64,000 bases of DNA. Source: Sphingobacteriales bacterium (GTDB lineage: Bacteria; Bacteroidota; Bacteroidia; Chitinophagales; UBA2359). Made by a program: the position numbers and the translations under genes. Below the pieces are notes generated by a model. The model did no database searches and was not told the origin of the DNA. It saw only the letters and a list, made by a program, of their open reading frames with translations. The stretch spans positions 124,001 to 188,000 of the forward strand of contig JADJTG010000016.1 of assembly GCA_016711285.1 (NCBI GenBank), in the 5' to 3' direction. This document shows, in pieces, positions 56,165 to 64,000 of the stretch (position 1 is its first letter; the number at the start of each line of letters is the position of its first letter).

Positions 56165-56671
56165 TTAAAACTGTCGTTCGCCTTTTTCGTTTTTACCCAA
56201 CAGCACCGCCCCCACCATTGCCGACAAAAATAGCACCGATGCCAATTCAAAAGGTATTAAATAATCTTTATACAATACTTTTCCCAAGTTCTCCACCAAA
56301 CCGATTTGGGAGGGTGCGCTCACATCTTGATACAGCGGCGTATCCAACAAGGACAACATCATCAGCACCAACAAAGCCCCCCCCGAAAGCAGACCACCCC
56401 ACAAAAACAAAGCGGGCAGTTTCCTTTCATTGTCTTCGCGCAGGTTCAAAAACATCACCGTAAACAGAAACAACACCATAATTGCCCCCGCATATACGAT
56501 AATATTCACGATTGCCAAAAATTGAGCATTGAGCAAAAAATAATGCCCACTCAAACTGACAAATACCAATATCAAGTACAAAACACTATATACAGCATTG
56601 CGCGAAAATACCACCATCAGGGCACTGAGCAACGCCACAAATGAAAAGAAATAAAATAAGGATTGTGACAT
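56165..56671 (-). CDS. nuoJ: NADH-quinone oxidoreductase subunit J
   Basis: 168 residues, five transmembrane helices. The N-terminal VFSRNAVYSVLYLILVFVS and IVNIIVYAGAIMVLFLFTVM are the recognisable family segments, the second containing the pi-bulge helix. It is followed by nuoK 101 bp on and preceded by nuoI with a 31-bp gap. Confidence 0.95.
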   Translation of the reverse strand: MSQSLFYFFSFVALLSALMVVFSRNAVYSVLYLILVFVSLSGHYFLLNAQFLAIVNIIVYAGAIMVLFLFTVMFLNLREDNERKLPALFLWGGLLSGGALLVLMMLSLLDTPLYQDVSAPSQIGLVENLGKVLYKDYLIPFELASVLFLSAMVGAVLLGKNEKGERQF

Positions 56672-56702
56672 AAAAAATGCGGATAAAATAAGATAGCGCG
56701 GT

Positions 56703-57197
56703 TTATTTTTTTACAGGCTCTACTAATTCTTCTTTGCCGTATATCACCTCATCTCTGCCATAAAAAGAAGGTGCAATAACATCATTTTGCAGAAAAATAG
56801 CTTGTTTGGGGCAGGCTTCTTCGCACAAACCACAAAAAATACAGCGCAACATATTGATTTCATACACAGCAGCGTATTTCTCTTCGCGATATAAATGTTC
56901 TTCTCCTTTTTTGCGCTCTGCCGCCTCCATCGTGATAGCCTCCGCCGGACACGCCAAAGCGCATAAGCCGCACGCCGTACAACGCTCGCGCCCCGCTTCG
57001 TCGCGTTTGAGTACATGCAAACCCCGATATACCTGACTCATCGCCCGTTGCTGTTCGGGGTATTGAATAGTGGCTTTTTTCTGAAAAAAGTGTTTAATGG
57101 TAATGCCCAAGCCCGAAGCAATAGCCGGTAAATATATTCTTTCGGCAAAACTCATCTCTTTGTTCGATACTCTCTTGGCGCGATTGCTGAGTTGCAT
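56703..57197 (-). CDS. nuoI: NADH-quinone oxidoreductase subunit I
   Basis: Carries two [4Fe-4S] clusters of the electron-transfer arm. 164 residues, with cluster motifs CTACGLCALACPAEAI and CIFCGLCEEACPKQAI. The start at 57197 (MQLSNRAKRVSNKEMSFAER) fits Bacteroidota homologues. It is the first gene of nuoIJKL here; nuoH and earlier subunits are not upstream, and an M23 peptidase and terminator are found instead. Confidence 0.97.
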   Translation of the reverse strand: MQLSNRAKRVSNKEMSFAERIYLPAIASGLGITIKHFFQKKATIQYPEQQRAMSQVYRGLHVLKRDEAGRERCTACGLCALACPAEAITMEAAERKKGEEHLYREEKYAAVYEINMLRCIFCGLCEEACPKQAIFLQNDVIAPSFYGRDEVIYGKEELVEPVKK

Positions 57198-57243
57198 AGC
57201 TGCTTTTTTTAGAAAAAGGATAAAAAATGAAATAAATCAATGG

Positions 57244-57251
57244 CAAAGATA
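57244..57251 (-). promoter_or_regulatory. -7 box for nuoIJKL
   Basis: TATCTTTG followed by CCA on the minus strand is an exact TAnnTTTG match, 46 bp before nuoI. This supports a transcript starting at nuoI. Confidence 0.6.
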
Positions 57252-57306
57252 CATTGAATATCCTTGAAAAAAAATAGAATATTTTTTTAGCAGGGTCTAT
57301 TATCAA

Positions 57307-57340
57307 CAAAAGCCTTCCCAAACAAATGGGAAGGCTTTTG
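57307..57340 (-). terminator. Terminator after the M23 peptidase gene
   Basis: CAAAAGCCTTCCC and GGGAAGGCTTTTG form a perfect 13-bp stem with an 8-nt loop. It lies between the M23 stop (57403) and the nuoI promoter box, so it separates the two units. Confidence 0.85.
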
Positions 57341-57402
57341 CACTTTATTTTTCAGTTGCGCAACGGAGCACGCAACAAATTGTTTTTTGTTTTTATATAA
57401 AA

Positions 57403-58691
57403 TTAATGGCTGTCTGTTTGGCTCGCAATGGTTGCCACCTGTACTGTTTCCTCACTCGGCAACTGAATATCACGGAGCAATGCTACCATCGAATCACGAT
57501 GCACGGCATAGTAAGGCAACATTTTTTTGTCTATCGGCTTGCTCACGCTGAATTTTTCGCGCAGAGGATCTACCTGTGTGCCGTTTTTCCAAAAACGATA
57601 GCACACATGCGGACCTGTAGCCAAGCCGGTGCTGCCCACATATCCTATCACTTGTCCTTGTTTTATATGCGTACCAATTTTTACACCTTTGGCAAATTTT
57701 GACATGTGAAGATATTGCGTTTCGTAAGTTTGGTCGTGTTTGATTTTTACAAAATTTCCGTTGCCGCTCGTGTAGCCTACTTTCTGAACCGTACCATCAG
57801 CGGTGCTGATGATAGGTGTGCCGTAAGGAGCCGCAAAATCAGTGCCCAAGTGTGCGCGCACTGTTTTGAGTACCGGATGAAAACGGCTGCGGTTGTAGCG
57901 CGAAGAGATACGACCATATTCTACCGGAGCACGAAGGAAAGATCTTTGGAGTAAGTTGTTTTTTTCATCGTAGTAGCCGCGTGTATCATCTTTTTCAAAA
58001 TAAATGGCATAATTATCTTCGCTGTTTTGATTAAATACCGCCGATTTAATTTCGCCCACGCCTACCAATTTGCCATCGGCATAAATTTCTTCGTATAAAA
58101 TTTTAAAATAATCGCCTTTTTGTAAGTGGAAGAAGTCCACCGACCACGCATATACCTGCGCCAATTTCACGGCAATTTTCGGCGATATCTTATTTTGCTC
58201 TAAGGTTAGATACAAAGAACTGTTGATTACACCCGAAGCTGTTTTTATTTTACGTTCTATCTGGCGTTTTTTCACATCTACCGTACCCGTACCGCCCGTA
58301 AAATCGAGCATTACATACATGGTAGGGTCGCTTTCGTAAATAAAATATTGTGCTTTTTGGTCAGCATCGCATAAAACTGTATAACCGTGCCCCGCCTTTA
58401 AGTTGCGCACGTCAAAGCCGTCACATTCCTGACCGCTATTTCGTGCACCATAGCAGTATTTATATTACAATTACCTAAAATTTCGCCCAATACTTGATTG
58501 GGTTGTATAATATCGTAATGAACACTATATTTATCAGAGTTAATGCCAAAAACTTCAATGCTGTTTTTTAAAGCGTGGGGTTCGGTATAGGCGGCATAGC
58601 TGAAACCCTCCTCTTGAGTGGTCGAAATACCCAATGCCATAAAAACAACTACCGAAAAAAGCAAGCAAGCTAAGTAAGAATATCCGCGCAC
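57403..58691 (-). CDS. M23-family peptidoglycan metallopeptidase (one frameshift)
   Basis: Cleaves peptide bridges in peptidoglycan, or regulates such cleavage. About 429 residues after correction. The N-terminus has a signal or anchor helix (YLACLLFSVVVFMALGIS). The middle carries an OapA/LysM-like periplasmic region (QPNQVLGEILGN, RNLKAGHGYTVLCD). The LytM domain has HLGTDFAAPYGTPI (zinc His and Asp), QYLHMSKF and GPHVCYRFWKNG (zinc His), so it looks catalytically competent. One T missing from the run complementary to 58414-58416 splits it: correcting gives AVRNVTAFDVRNLKAG. Confidence 0.92.
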
Positions 58692-58873
58692 AGGCTTATC
58701 TGTTTAGTTAGGAATTTAGTTACTATCGGCTCGCAAGGTACGACAATTATTTTTGAAGTAGTGAATTTATCAGAAAAAAAACAACATTTATTTTGCGATT
58801 GTCTTATTAGCAAATTTAATAAAACACTATCAATAGATTAATAATCAGACAGTTATACTAAACCATATTTATT
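58692..58873. other. Intergenic spacer
   Basis: AT-rich. One minus-strand TAnnTTTG match (TAAATTTG, 58811-58818), about 120 bp before the M23 start, is a possible promoter box. Nothing else is evident. Confidence 0.35.
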
Positions 58874-59530
58874 TTACCCCCAATTCCCCGTTTGCATTTT
58901 TTGTAAAATATCTGCTGCTCTATTGCCCACATTGAACAATAAATCGTAGCTGCTCAAATGCGGTTCAAAGGGTCTTTTATAAGAGAAAACCTGCGGATAA
59001 GTAATTGTTTGCAAAGGGAGTTGTGGCAAATTGTCGCTGCCGTCGCGTGGCACAATGCGATTGCGATAATCGGCAAGGACGGCGGCGGCAGGGGTTTCAT
59101 TTTGCCACAATTGCCAGCGCAGCGGTAATTTCATCGCTTGGCACAGCGTATTCAGCAGTTCTATATTAAAATCGGTCAGAAAAGTAAAACGCTTTTCGTA
59201 AAAAGGCTGTATTCGGGTATCGTAGTGCATAAAAAAAGGCGAACTACCATAGGCACTGCGCAAGGCTTGCCACTGTTGTTTTTGCCAAGGGCTATCGTAG
59301 CTGATGCGCACATCGCAGTAGCGGCAGCGTTGATTTCTGCCGCCTTCCAAAGGAATACTCAATACTTGCAGCCCATTGGCGGCGGCTATATGGCAACGAT
59401 TGCGGTAAGTGGCTTTACAAAAAGGGTCGTTGAGCGAAAAATAAATTTCCTGATGCGACAGGAGCAAAGCTAAAAAATCGCAATTCGGTGCGTAATGCGG
59501 CTCTATCAAAAGTGCGGTGGAGGCTGACAT
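58874..59530 (-). CDS. WbqC-family protein
   Basis: 218 residues from ATG 59530 (MSASTALLIEPHYAPNCDFL); the open frame reaches 59575. Family features are HYAPNCDFLALLL, YRNRCHIAAANGLQVLSIPL, FFMHYDTRIQPFYEKRF and DLLFNVGN near the end. WbqC-like proteins often sit in O-antigen or glycan gene clusters, but no glycan cluster surrounds this one apart from a nearby acyltransferase. The biochemical role is not established. Confidence 0.82.
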   Translation of the reverse strand: MSASTALLIEPHYAPNCDFLALLLSHQEIYFSLNDPFCKATYRNRCHIAAANGLQVLSIPLEGGRNQRCRYCDVRISYDSPWQKQQWQALRSAYGSSPFFMHYDTRIQPFYEKRFTFLTDFNIELLNTLCQAMKLPLRWQLWQNETPAAAVLADYRNRIVPRDGSDNLPQLPLQTITYPQVFSYKRPFEPHLSSYDLLFNVGNRAADILQKMQTGNWG

Positions 59531-59601
59531 GTATTTTTTTTGCGCATAAAGATAAGCAGCGAAATGATGATACACGATGCTTTATCTTGTCTGTTGTTGT
59601 T

Positions 59602-60651
59602 TTAATGAGGCTTTGACAGGCTTGCTTTGAGGTAGTATATACGTCTTAATTTTTGTAAAAAAGGTGTTTCTACGCAAATATTGATGAGATACCCCACTGC
59701 CAAAGCTATTGCAAATGAAATGCCTGCCGCCGTCCAAAAATTCAAATGCAAATATTTCATCATACCCGGAATGAGCAGCGAAATGCCCAAAAACTGATGA
59801 CTGAGGTATAAACTATACGAAATTTTTCCTGCCCACAGGGTAGCCGGCATTACAATAAATTTCAAATGCTGCCTTACAAAAAGTATCAGCAGCCCATAAG
59901 CTGCGCCCAATGCCACCCAATATTGAGCATTGCTCAAAAACATCGTATTGCGATAGCAATTTTCAAACATCATTCCCTGACAAAAATAGGTGCTTGCCAA
60001 CCAGAACCAACGCTGCCAAGTGCCGCCCCCTTCAAATTGAATACGATACAGGATAATACCCGCCAAAAAAAGGGGGAAATAATGAAGCAAGGGAAACCAT
60101 TGCGGAATATGTCGCAAAAAATGATGGTGTGCTACGCCATCAAAGGCATACAAAAAACTGCATATCAGCAATATAAAAGGCACAACTCGCGCCACTTTTG
60201 AAGGCAACAACCCTTGCATCAAACCCATCAATAGATAAAAATTCAACTCAATAATCAAAGTCCAATAGGGGTCGTCAATAGAAGGTATGTTGAAATAATA
60301 TTGCAGCATCGTCATATTTGCCCAATAGCGTATGCCTATTTGCTGTACCAGATGCGGCTCGGCTTTGGCTACACTTTTGTAAATAATTAAAACAGTGGTA
60401 AATGTAACCGACACCCAATAAGCCGGATATAATTTGCTAAAACGATTCCATACAAAATCTTTCCAGCTGCGCGAGCGGTGTACGGTCATACTAATCACAA
60501 AACCGCTCACCATAAATAATATATCCACACACACCGTCAGCATACCCCAGTCGGCGGATATTTCGGGTCGGAACATCATAAAATGAAAGGCAACAATGAG
60601 CAAAGCCACGATGCCCCTCAAAGCATCAAGCTCTAAAATTCTATTTTTCAT
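59602..60651 (-). CDS. Acyltransferase family 3 membrane protein
   Basis: 349 residues, about 10 transmembrane helices. It starts with the family signature (ELDALRGIVALLIVAFHFMM) containing the catalytic-type His, then an FRxRRxxR-like loop (VHRSRSWKDFVWNRFSKLYP), WTLIIELNFYLLMGLMQG, and YSLYLSHQFLGISLL near the C-terminus. Such enzymes O-acetylate sugars of LPS, capsule or peptidoglycan. The substrate is unknown. Confidence 0.9.
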   Translation of the reverse strand: MKNRILELDALRGIVALLIVAFHFMMFRPEISADWGMLTVCVDILFMVSGFVISMTVHRSRSWKDFVWNRFSKLYPAYWVSVTFTTVLIIYKSVAKAEPHLVQQIGIRYWANMTMLQYYFNIPSIDDPYWTLIIELNFYLLMGLMQGLLPSKVARVVPFILLICSFLYAFDGVAHHHFLRHIPQWFPLLHYFPLFLAGIILYRIQFEGGGTWQRWFWLASTYFCQGMMFENCYRNTMFLSNAQYWVALGAAYGLLILFVRQHLKFIVMPATLWAGKISYSLYLSHQFLGISLLIPGMMKYLHLNFWTAAGISFAIALAVGYLINICVETPFLQKLRRIYYLKASLSKPH

Positions 60652-60899
60652 AATAGTGTAAAAAAGTGGTAAAGAACAAATATTTGCCTATCGGCAACAA
60701 CAAAAGTCCCTCACAAAAATACAAGCTACATCATCACCGTATTTCCTCCAAAAAACGGCTGTGTGATTTCAGTGTTTTGTAAGTGGTATGTTTTTATCAA
60801 CAGGTACTTACAAAGATATACTATTTTGCGACAGATGCTGCTCCTCTCCCACTCTTTTTGGCATCTTATCGCGTTTTTTTCTTTTCAGAGCGCGGTATT
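60652..60899. other. Intergenic spacer
   Basis: 248 bp without a convincing gene, hairpin or promoter box. Confidence 0.35.
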
Positions 60900-61661
60900 T
60901 TACAATAAATGGCGGATTTTTAACAAATCTTCGGGCGTATCAATGGCGATATTATCGTAGTGGGTGATGCAGCACTTAATGGGATAGCCGTTTTCGAGCC
61001 AGGTGAGTTGCTCCAGCGACTCGGCTTGCGACAAGGGCGCGGGGGCTAATTGTACCACTTGGCGCAGCACCTCCGTTTTGAAAGCGTAAATGCCGATATG
61101 CTGATAAAAACCTGCATTTTCTACAGGTGCAGTGCCTCCATTGGCTACCACATAAGGCAGAGGGCGGCGGCTGAAATAGAGCGCGTTGCCCATAGTGCCT
61201 ACGAGTGCTTTTACCACATGCGGCGAGTGCCAGTCTGCCGGATTTTGGCGAGGTCTGATTAAAGTGGCTATAGACGCGGCGGTGTTTTCATCGTCAAAGG
61301 CAGCAAGAATTTCCGCTATTTGCGGCACTTGGAAAAAAGGCTCATCACCCTGAATATTCACCACCATATCGTATTCGTCGTTCAGCAGGCTCAATGCCTC
61401 CGCACAGCGATTGGTACCCGAAATATGCTCGCCGGTCATTACAGCTTTGCAGTTTTCGGCTTGCAAATGCTCCAAAATACGCACATCGTCGGTAGCCACC
61501 ACGACCTCCGCCAACAAAGGGGAGCGTTTGGCTTGCCGATACACGCGGCTAATCATGCTTTGCCCGCCGATGTCAATCAGGGGTTTGCCCGGAAAGCGGC
61601 TCGACTGATAACGCGCCGGAATAATAGCTACAACTTTTTTTTTCATTCTTCTTTTTTTCAA
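60900..61661 (-). CDS. kdsB: 3-deoxy-manno-octulosonate cytidylyltransferase
   Basis: Activates Kdo to CMP-Kdo for lipid A core synthesis. About 248-253 residues (ATG 61661 or 61646). Motifs are AIIPARYQSSRFPGKPL, EVVVATDD, MTGEHISGTNRCAEA, VNIQGDEPF, FSRRPLPYV, GIYAFKTEVLRQ and ESLEQLTWLENGYPI. Together with lptB this implies a Kdo-containing LPS. Confidence 0.96.
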   Translation of the reverse strand: MKKRRMKKKVVAIIPARYQSSRFPGKPLIDIGGQSMISRVYRQAKRSPLLAEVVVATDDVRILEHLQAENCKAVMTGEHISGTNRCAEALSLLNDEYDMVVNIQGDEPFFQVPQIAEILAAFDDENTAASIATLIRPRQNPADWHSPHVVKALVGTMGNALYFSRRPLPYVVANGGTAPVENAGFYQHIGIYAFKTEVLRQVVQLAPAPLSQAESLEQLTWLENGYPIKCCITHYDNIAIDTPEDLLKIRHLL

Positions 61662-61696
61662 AAAATAAAAAGGCGATGCAATAATATGCGGTTTTT

Positions 61697-61704
61697 CAAA
61701 AATA
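61697..61704 (-). promoter_or_regulatory. Candidate -7 box for kdsB
   Basis: TATTTTTG on the minus strand fits TAnnTTTG, 35 bp before the kdsB start. Confidence 0.45.
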
Positions 61705-61781
61705 AACCGTTTTTTTTATATCAACAAACATCTTTACTGAATATTATTAAAAAATGATGGCTGCCTTTTTAGCTAAATGAT

Positions 61782-61789
61782 TACATTTG
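61782..61789 (+). promoter_or_regulatory. -7 box for the porin gene
   Basis: TACATTTG fits TAnnTTTG exactly, 46 bp before the porin start and divergent from kdsB. Confidence 0.55.
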
Positions 61790-61835
61790 CTACAATCTTT
61801 ATTCATAATTTTTTATAATCTCAACCTTTTAGTTT

Positions 61836-62903
61836 ATGATCAAATTTATAGCTGCTGCTGTGGCTTTTTTATGGATACCGCAATTCGCATTTGCACAAAC
61901 GGATACATTAAAAAACATTACTTGGAGCGCATATACCGAAATGTATTATTGCTACAATTTTGACAAGCCCTACAACCACGAACAAGATGCTTTTATATAC
62001 AACCATAAACGACACAATGAAGTCAATATTAATTTGGCGTATATAAAGGCATCGCTGTCAAAAGCACATATAAGAAGTAATTTGGCGATGATGGTGGGCA
62101 ATTATGCGCAATATAATTTGAGTGCCGAGCCAACTTGGGCACAATTTGTATATGAAGCCAATGTAGGTATTCAATTATCCAAACAGAATAATTGGTGGCT
62201 TGATGCCGGTATTATGCCCTCGCATATAGGCTTTGAGAGTGCCGTTGCCGCCGATTGTGCCACCCTGACACGCAGCCTTGTTGCCGAAAATTCGCCCTAT
62301 TTTGAAACAGGGGTTAAATTAAGTTATACGTCCGACAATCAACAACTTTACGCCGCCCTGCTGTTGCTCAACGGCTGGCAGCAGGTGCAAAAATACGATG
62401 ATGTACAAAAACCGGCTTGGGGTATGCAAATTACCTACTCACCAAAGCCGAATATTACTTTGAATTACAGCAATTTTATCGGAGAAAGCAACTACGGCGT
62501 ATCGCAGCGATTTTACCATAATTTATATGCACACCTGCAAATGTCTGCCGATTTGCGGCTTACATTGGGCTTTGATATGGGGCAGGATTTTTATAAAAAC
62601 CCCAAACAAACAGTAACTTGGAGTACACCGGTGGTGATTGGTAGCTATCAAATAAAAGAAAAACACAAAATAGCGGCGCGTGCAGAGTATTTTAATGACT
62701 CTGATGGTGTTATTATTTCTTCTACCGAAAATGGAGCGCAAATATTAGGAGCTTCTATCAACTACGATTATCAGATTTTTGAAAATGTACTATTCCGCAC
62801 CGAGTTGAAACATTACCATTCCGAACAAAGAGTTTTTTTTCAAAATCAAACATCGCCTTATAATAATTTCAGAATAACAGCAGCTTTGTCGGTGAAAATA
62901 TAG
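61836..62903 (+). CDS. Outer-membrane beta-barrel porin (putative BBP2-like)
   Basis: 355 residues with a signal peptide (AAAVAFLWIPQFAFAQ). The mature protein is made of amphipathic strands (ITWSAYTEMYYCYNFDKP, EVNINLAYIKASLS, WWLDAGIMPSHIGFESA, RLTLGFDMGQDFYK, FRTELKHYHSEQRVFF) and ends in a strand FRITAALSVKI. The IMPSHIGFES segment and overall layout fit the putative beta-barrel porin-2 / OmpL-like group. Probably a general solute channel. Confidence 0.82.
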   Translation: MIKFIAAAVAFLWIPQFAFAQTDTLKNITWSAYTEMYYCYNFDKPYNHEQDAFIYNHKRHNEVNINLAYIKASLSKAHIRSNLAMMVGNYAQYNLSAEPTWAQFVYEANVGIQLSKQNNWWLDAGIMPSHIGFESAVAADCATLTRSLVAENSPYFETGVKLSYTSDNQQLYAALLLLNGWQQVQKYDDVQKPAWGMQITYSPKPNITLNYSNFIGESNYGVSQRFYHNLYAHLQMSADLRLTLGFDMGQDFYKNPKQTVTWSTPVVIGSYQIKEKHKIAARAEYFNDSDGVIISSTENGAQILGASINYDYQIFENVLFRTELKHYHSEQRVFFQNQTSPYNNFRITAALSVKI

Positions 62904-62928
62904 CGTGCTAAGTCTCGCTTTTGGAGGA

Positions 62929-64000
62929 CTATTGTTTAATAAATTTTTGAGCGAAATGATGTTGCCCTTGTCTTATTTTTATAAAATATAAGCCATCGGG
63001 CAGGTTAGAAATATCAACGGAGGATTTGTTTTGGGCTTTAATAACGGTTTGACCCCTTGAATTTGCAATTTCAATTTGAGTGTTTTCATCTGAAGGCAGA
63101 ACAATATTCAGTGCTGTTTCGGCGGGATTTGGAAATACTGCAATAGTCGTTGATTGGGGGTTTATTTCTTCAATATCGGTGGAATTACACATTACGGCAT
63201 TTAGTTTTTGCCAAATACTATTACATAGTTGTGTCGGCACTTCACTACTTTCTGCTTTATTGCCCATTCTGACAACCACTAAGCCCAAACTTCTTGAAAT
63301 GCTCAAAATTTGTCCGTTTTTTCCAAGTCCCGCAAACATATCATCGGGAGCAGCAGGTGCATACGAACCCTGAAAAACTATTTGAGAGGTCGGAAGCATA
63401 TAAGAAGATTTGCCATTGAGCCACCATAAATAGCCATAAGACTTATTCAGATTTTGTGAAGTATGAGTCATTTGGTTGATATAGGCTGTATCGCGCAGCA
63501 AAGTATCTGTATTCCAAATGCAGTTGTTTTGCATCAACAAGCCAAAGCGAGCCATACTTCTTGCTCTACTAAAAAACACATTGTCATAATCAACAGCAAC
63601 CCAAACTCCGGTCATTCCTGTCGGTGTTTTAAGTTTTGTTTGTGTATCGGTAGTCATCGTTAGTTGGTGGCTGATTTTAATTTTATGCTCCTGAGTGGCT
63701 GTGCTATTTGTCCAGCCGACACCCAAATGAGTTGATGTAGTATCGGTGAGGGATAAATAATTTTCTTCCTGTGCTTTGCCCACCAAAAATGCAGTAATGG
63801 TTTTGCCGGCAGATGCCCAATACCACAAACTATCTTTTGTAAAAGTTCCGAAGTATTTTTCCAACACTATTTTCCCGTCTTTCAATACGATAAAACCTTT
63901 GGTGTCCTGCTGCTCCAAATAATCATACAAAGTATCTATTTCATTTAAGCACCAGCCCAAAGCAGCCGGAGCAATGGTATCCCAGTCAGCCGTATTGCTC
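62929..64000 (-). CDS. T9SS-exported beta-lactamase-like serine hydrolase, runs off the right edge
   Basis: Partial; the frame is open to base 64000 (ANTADW-like NTADWDTIAPAALGWCLNEI), so the start codon lies outside. The class C/CubicO catalytic elements are present: SAGKT (Ser-x-x-Lys) and VAVDYDNVFF (Tyr-x-Asn). The fold continues to GQILSISRSLGLVVVRMGN. The last 75 residues (VFPNPAETALNIVL ... GLYFIKIRQGQHHFAQKFIK) are a T9SS sorting domain, so the enzyme is predicted to be secreted or surface-attached. Substrates of this family include peptides, esters and D-amino-acid compounds. It converges with the porin gene 25 bp away. Confidence 0.87.
   Translation of the reverse strand, partial: SNTADWDTIAPAALGWCLNEIDTLYDYLEQQDTKGFIVLKDGKIVLEKYFGTFTKDSLWYWASAGKTITAFLVGKAQEENYLSLTDTTSTHLGVGWTNSTATQEHKIKISHQLTMTTDTQTKLKTPTGMTGVWVAVDYDNVFFSRARSMARFGLLMQNNCIWNTDTLLRDTAYINQMTHTSQNLNKSYGYLWWLNGKSSYMLPTSQIVFQGSYAPAAPDDMFAGLGKNGQILSISRSLGLVVVRMGNKAESSEVPTQLCNSIWQKLNAVMCNSTDIEEINPQSTTIAVFPNPAETALNIVLPSDENTQIEIANSRGQTVIKAQNKSSVDISNLPDGLYFIKIRQGQHHFAQKFIKQ

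Overview
The window is bacterial and almost certainly from the Bacteroidota (Saprospiria/Chitinophagia-like). The evidence is: several secreted proteins with type IX secretion (T9SS) C-terminal sorting domains; a giant surface protein built from SprB, SdrD-B-like and DUF11 repeats; -7 promoter boxes of the form TAnnTTTG in front of many genes; almost no Shine-Dalgarno sequences; and Bacteroidota-style NuoI, ribosomal protein S1 and anti-sigma/barrel proteins. I saw no rRNA, tRNA or CRISPR array.

Layout. 1-14376 (minus) is one giant repetitive adhesin gene that runs off the left edge and is broken in two places. 14.4-15.2 kb is its AT-rich upstream region. 15.2-25.3 kb holds housekeeping and secreted genes: gpmI, a lipoprotein, a CPA-type antiporter, ftsK, rpsA and a T9SS beta-propeller-like protein. 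Nearly all of these carry single-base frame errors. 25.3-27.6 kb is an ECF sigma factor followed by a predicted trans-envelope regulator. 28-33.3 kb has DUF1572, ppx/gppA, an M20 dipeptidase and ahcY. 33.4-34.5 kb is an IS630-like element with terminal inverted repeats, abutting a KTSC-domain gene. 34.8-45.3 kb has a LuxE-like protein, hemF, lptB, a Crp/Fnr regulator, tdk, a 3-hydroxyacyl-CoA dehydrogenase and the NAD(P)HX repair enzyme nnr. 45.4-49.0 kb encodes an NLR-like LRR-Roc-COR-TIR-TIR protein, followed by about 0.9 kb of short tandem repeats and palindromes. 50.3-57.2 kb holds complex I genes nuoIJKL and nuoM, split by an opposite-strand T9SS cargo gene. 57.4-64 kb has an M23 peptidase, a WbqC-family protein, an acyltransferase, kdsB, a beta-barrel porin and a T9SS-exported serine hydrolase that runs off the right edge.

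The most interesting locus is the LRR-Roc-COR-TIR-TIR gene. Its 22-residue LRRs are encoded by nearly identical 66-bp units, including an exact 133-bp duplication. It carries two tandem TIR effector domains and sits divergently from an NAD(P)HX repair gene. This is the architecture expected of an NLR-like immune sensor whose specificity could change by repeat recombination. The adhesin is also notable for a three-domain higher-order repeat of about 1,150 bp.

Caution: about 19 single-base insertions or deletions interrupt genes here, including the normally essential rpsA, ftsK and gpmI, and many fall in homopolymer runs. I read most of these as sequence errors, so I report reconstructed full-length genes and give the lesion positions.
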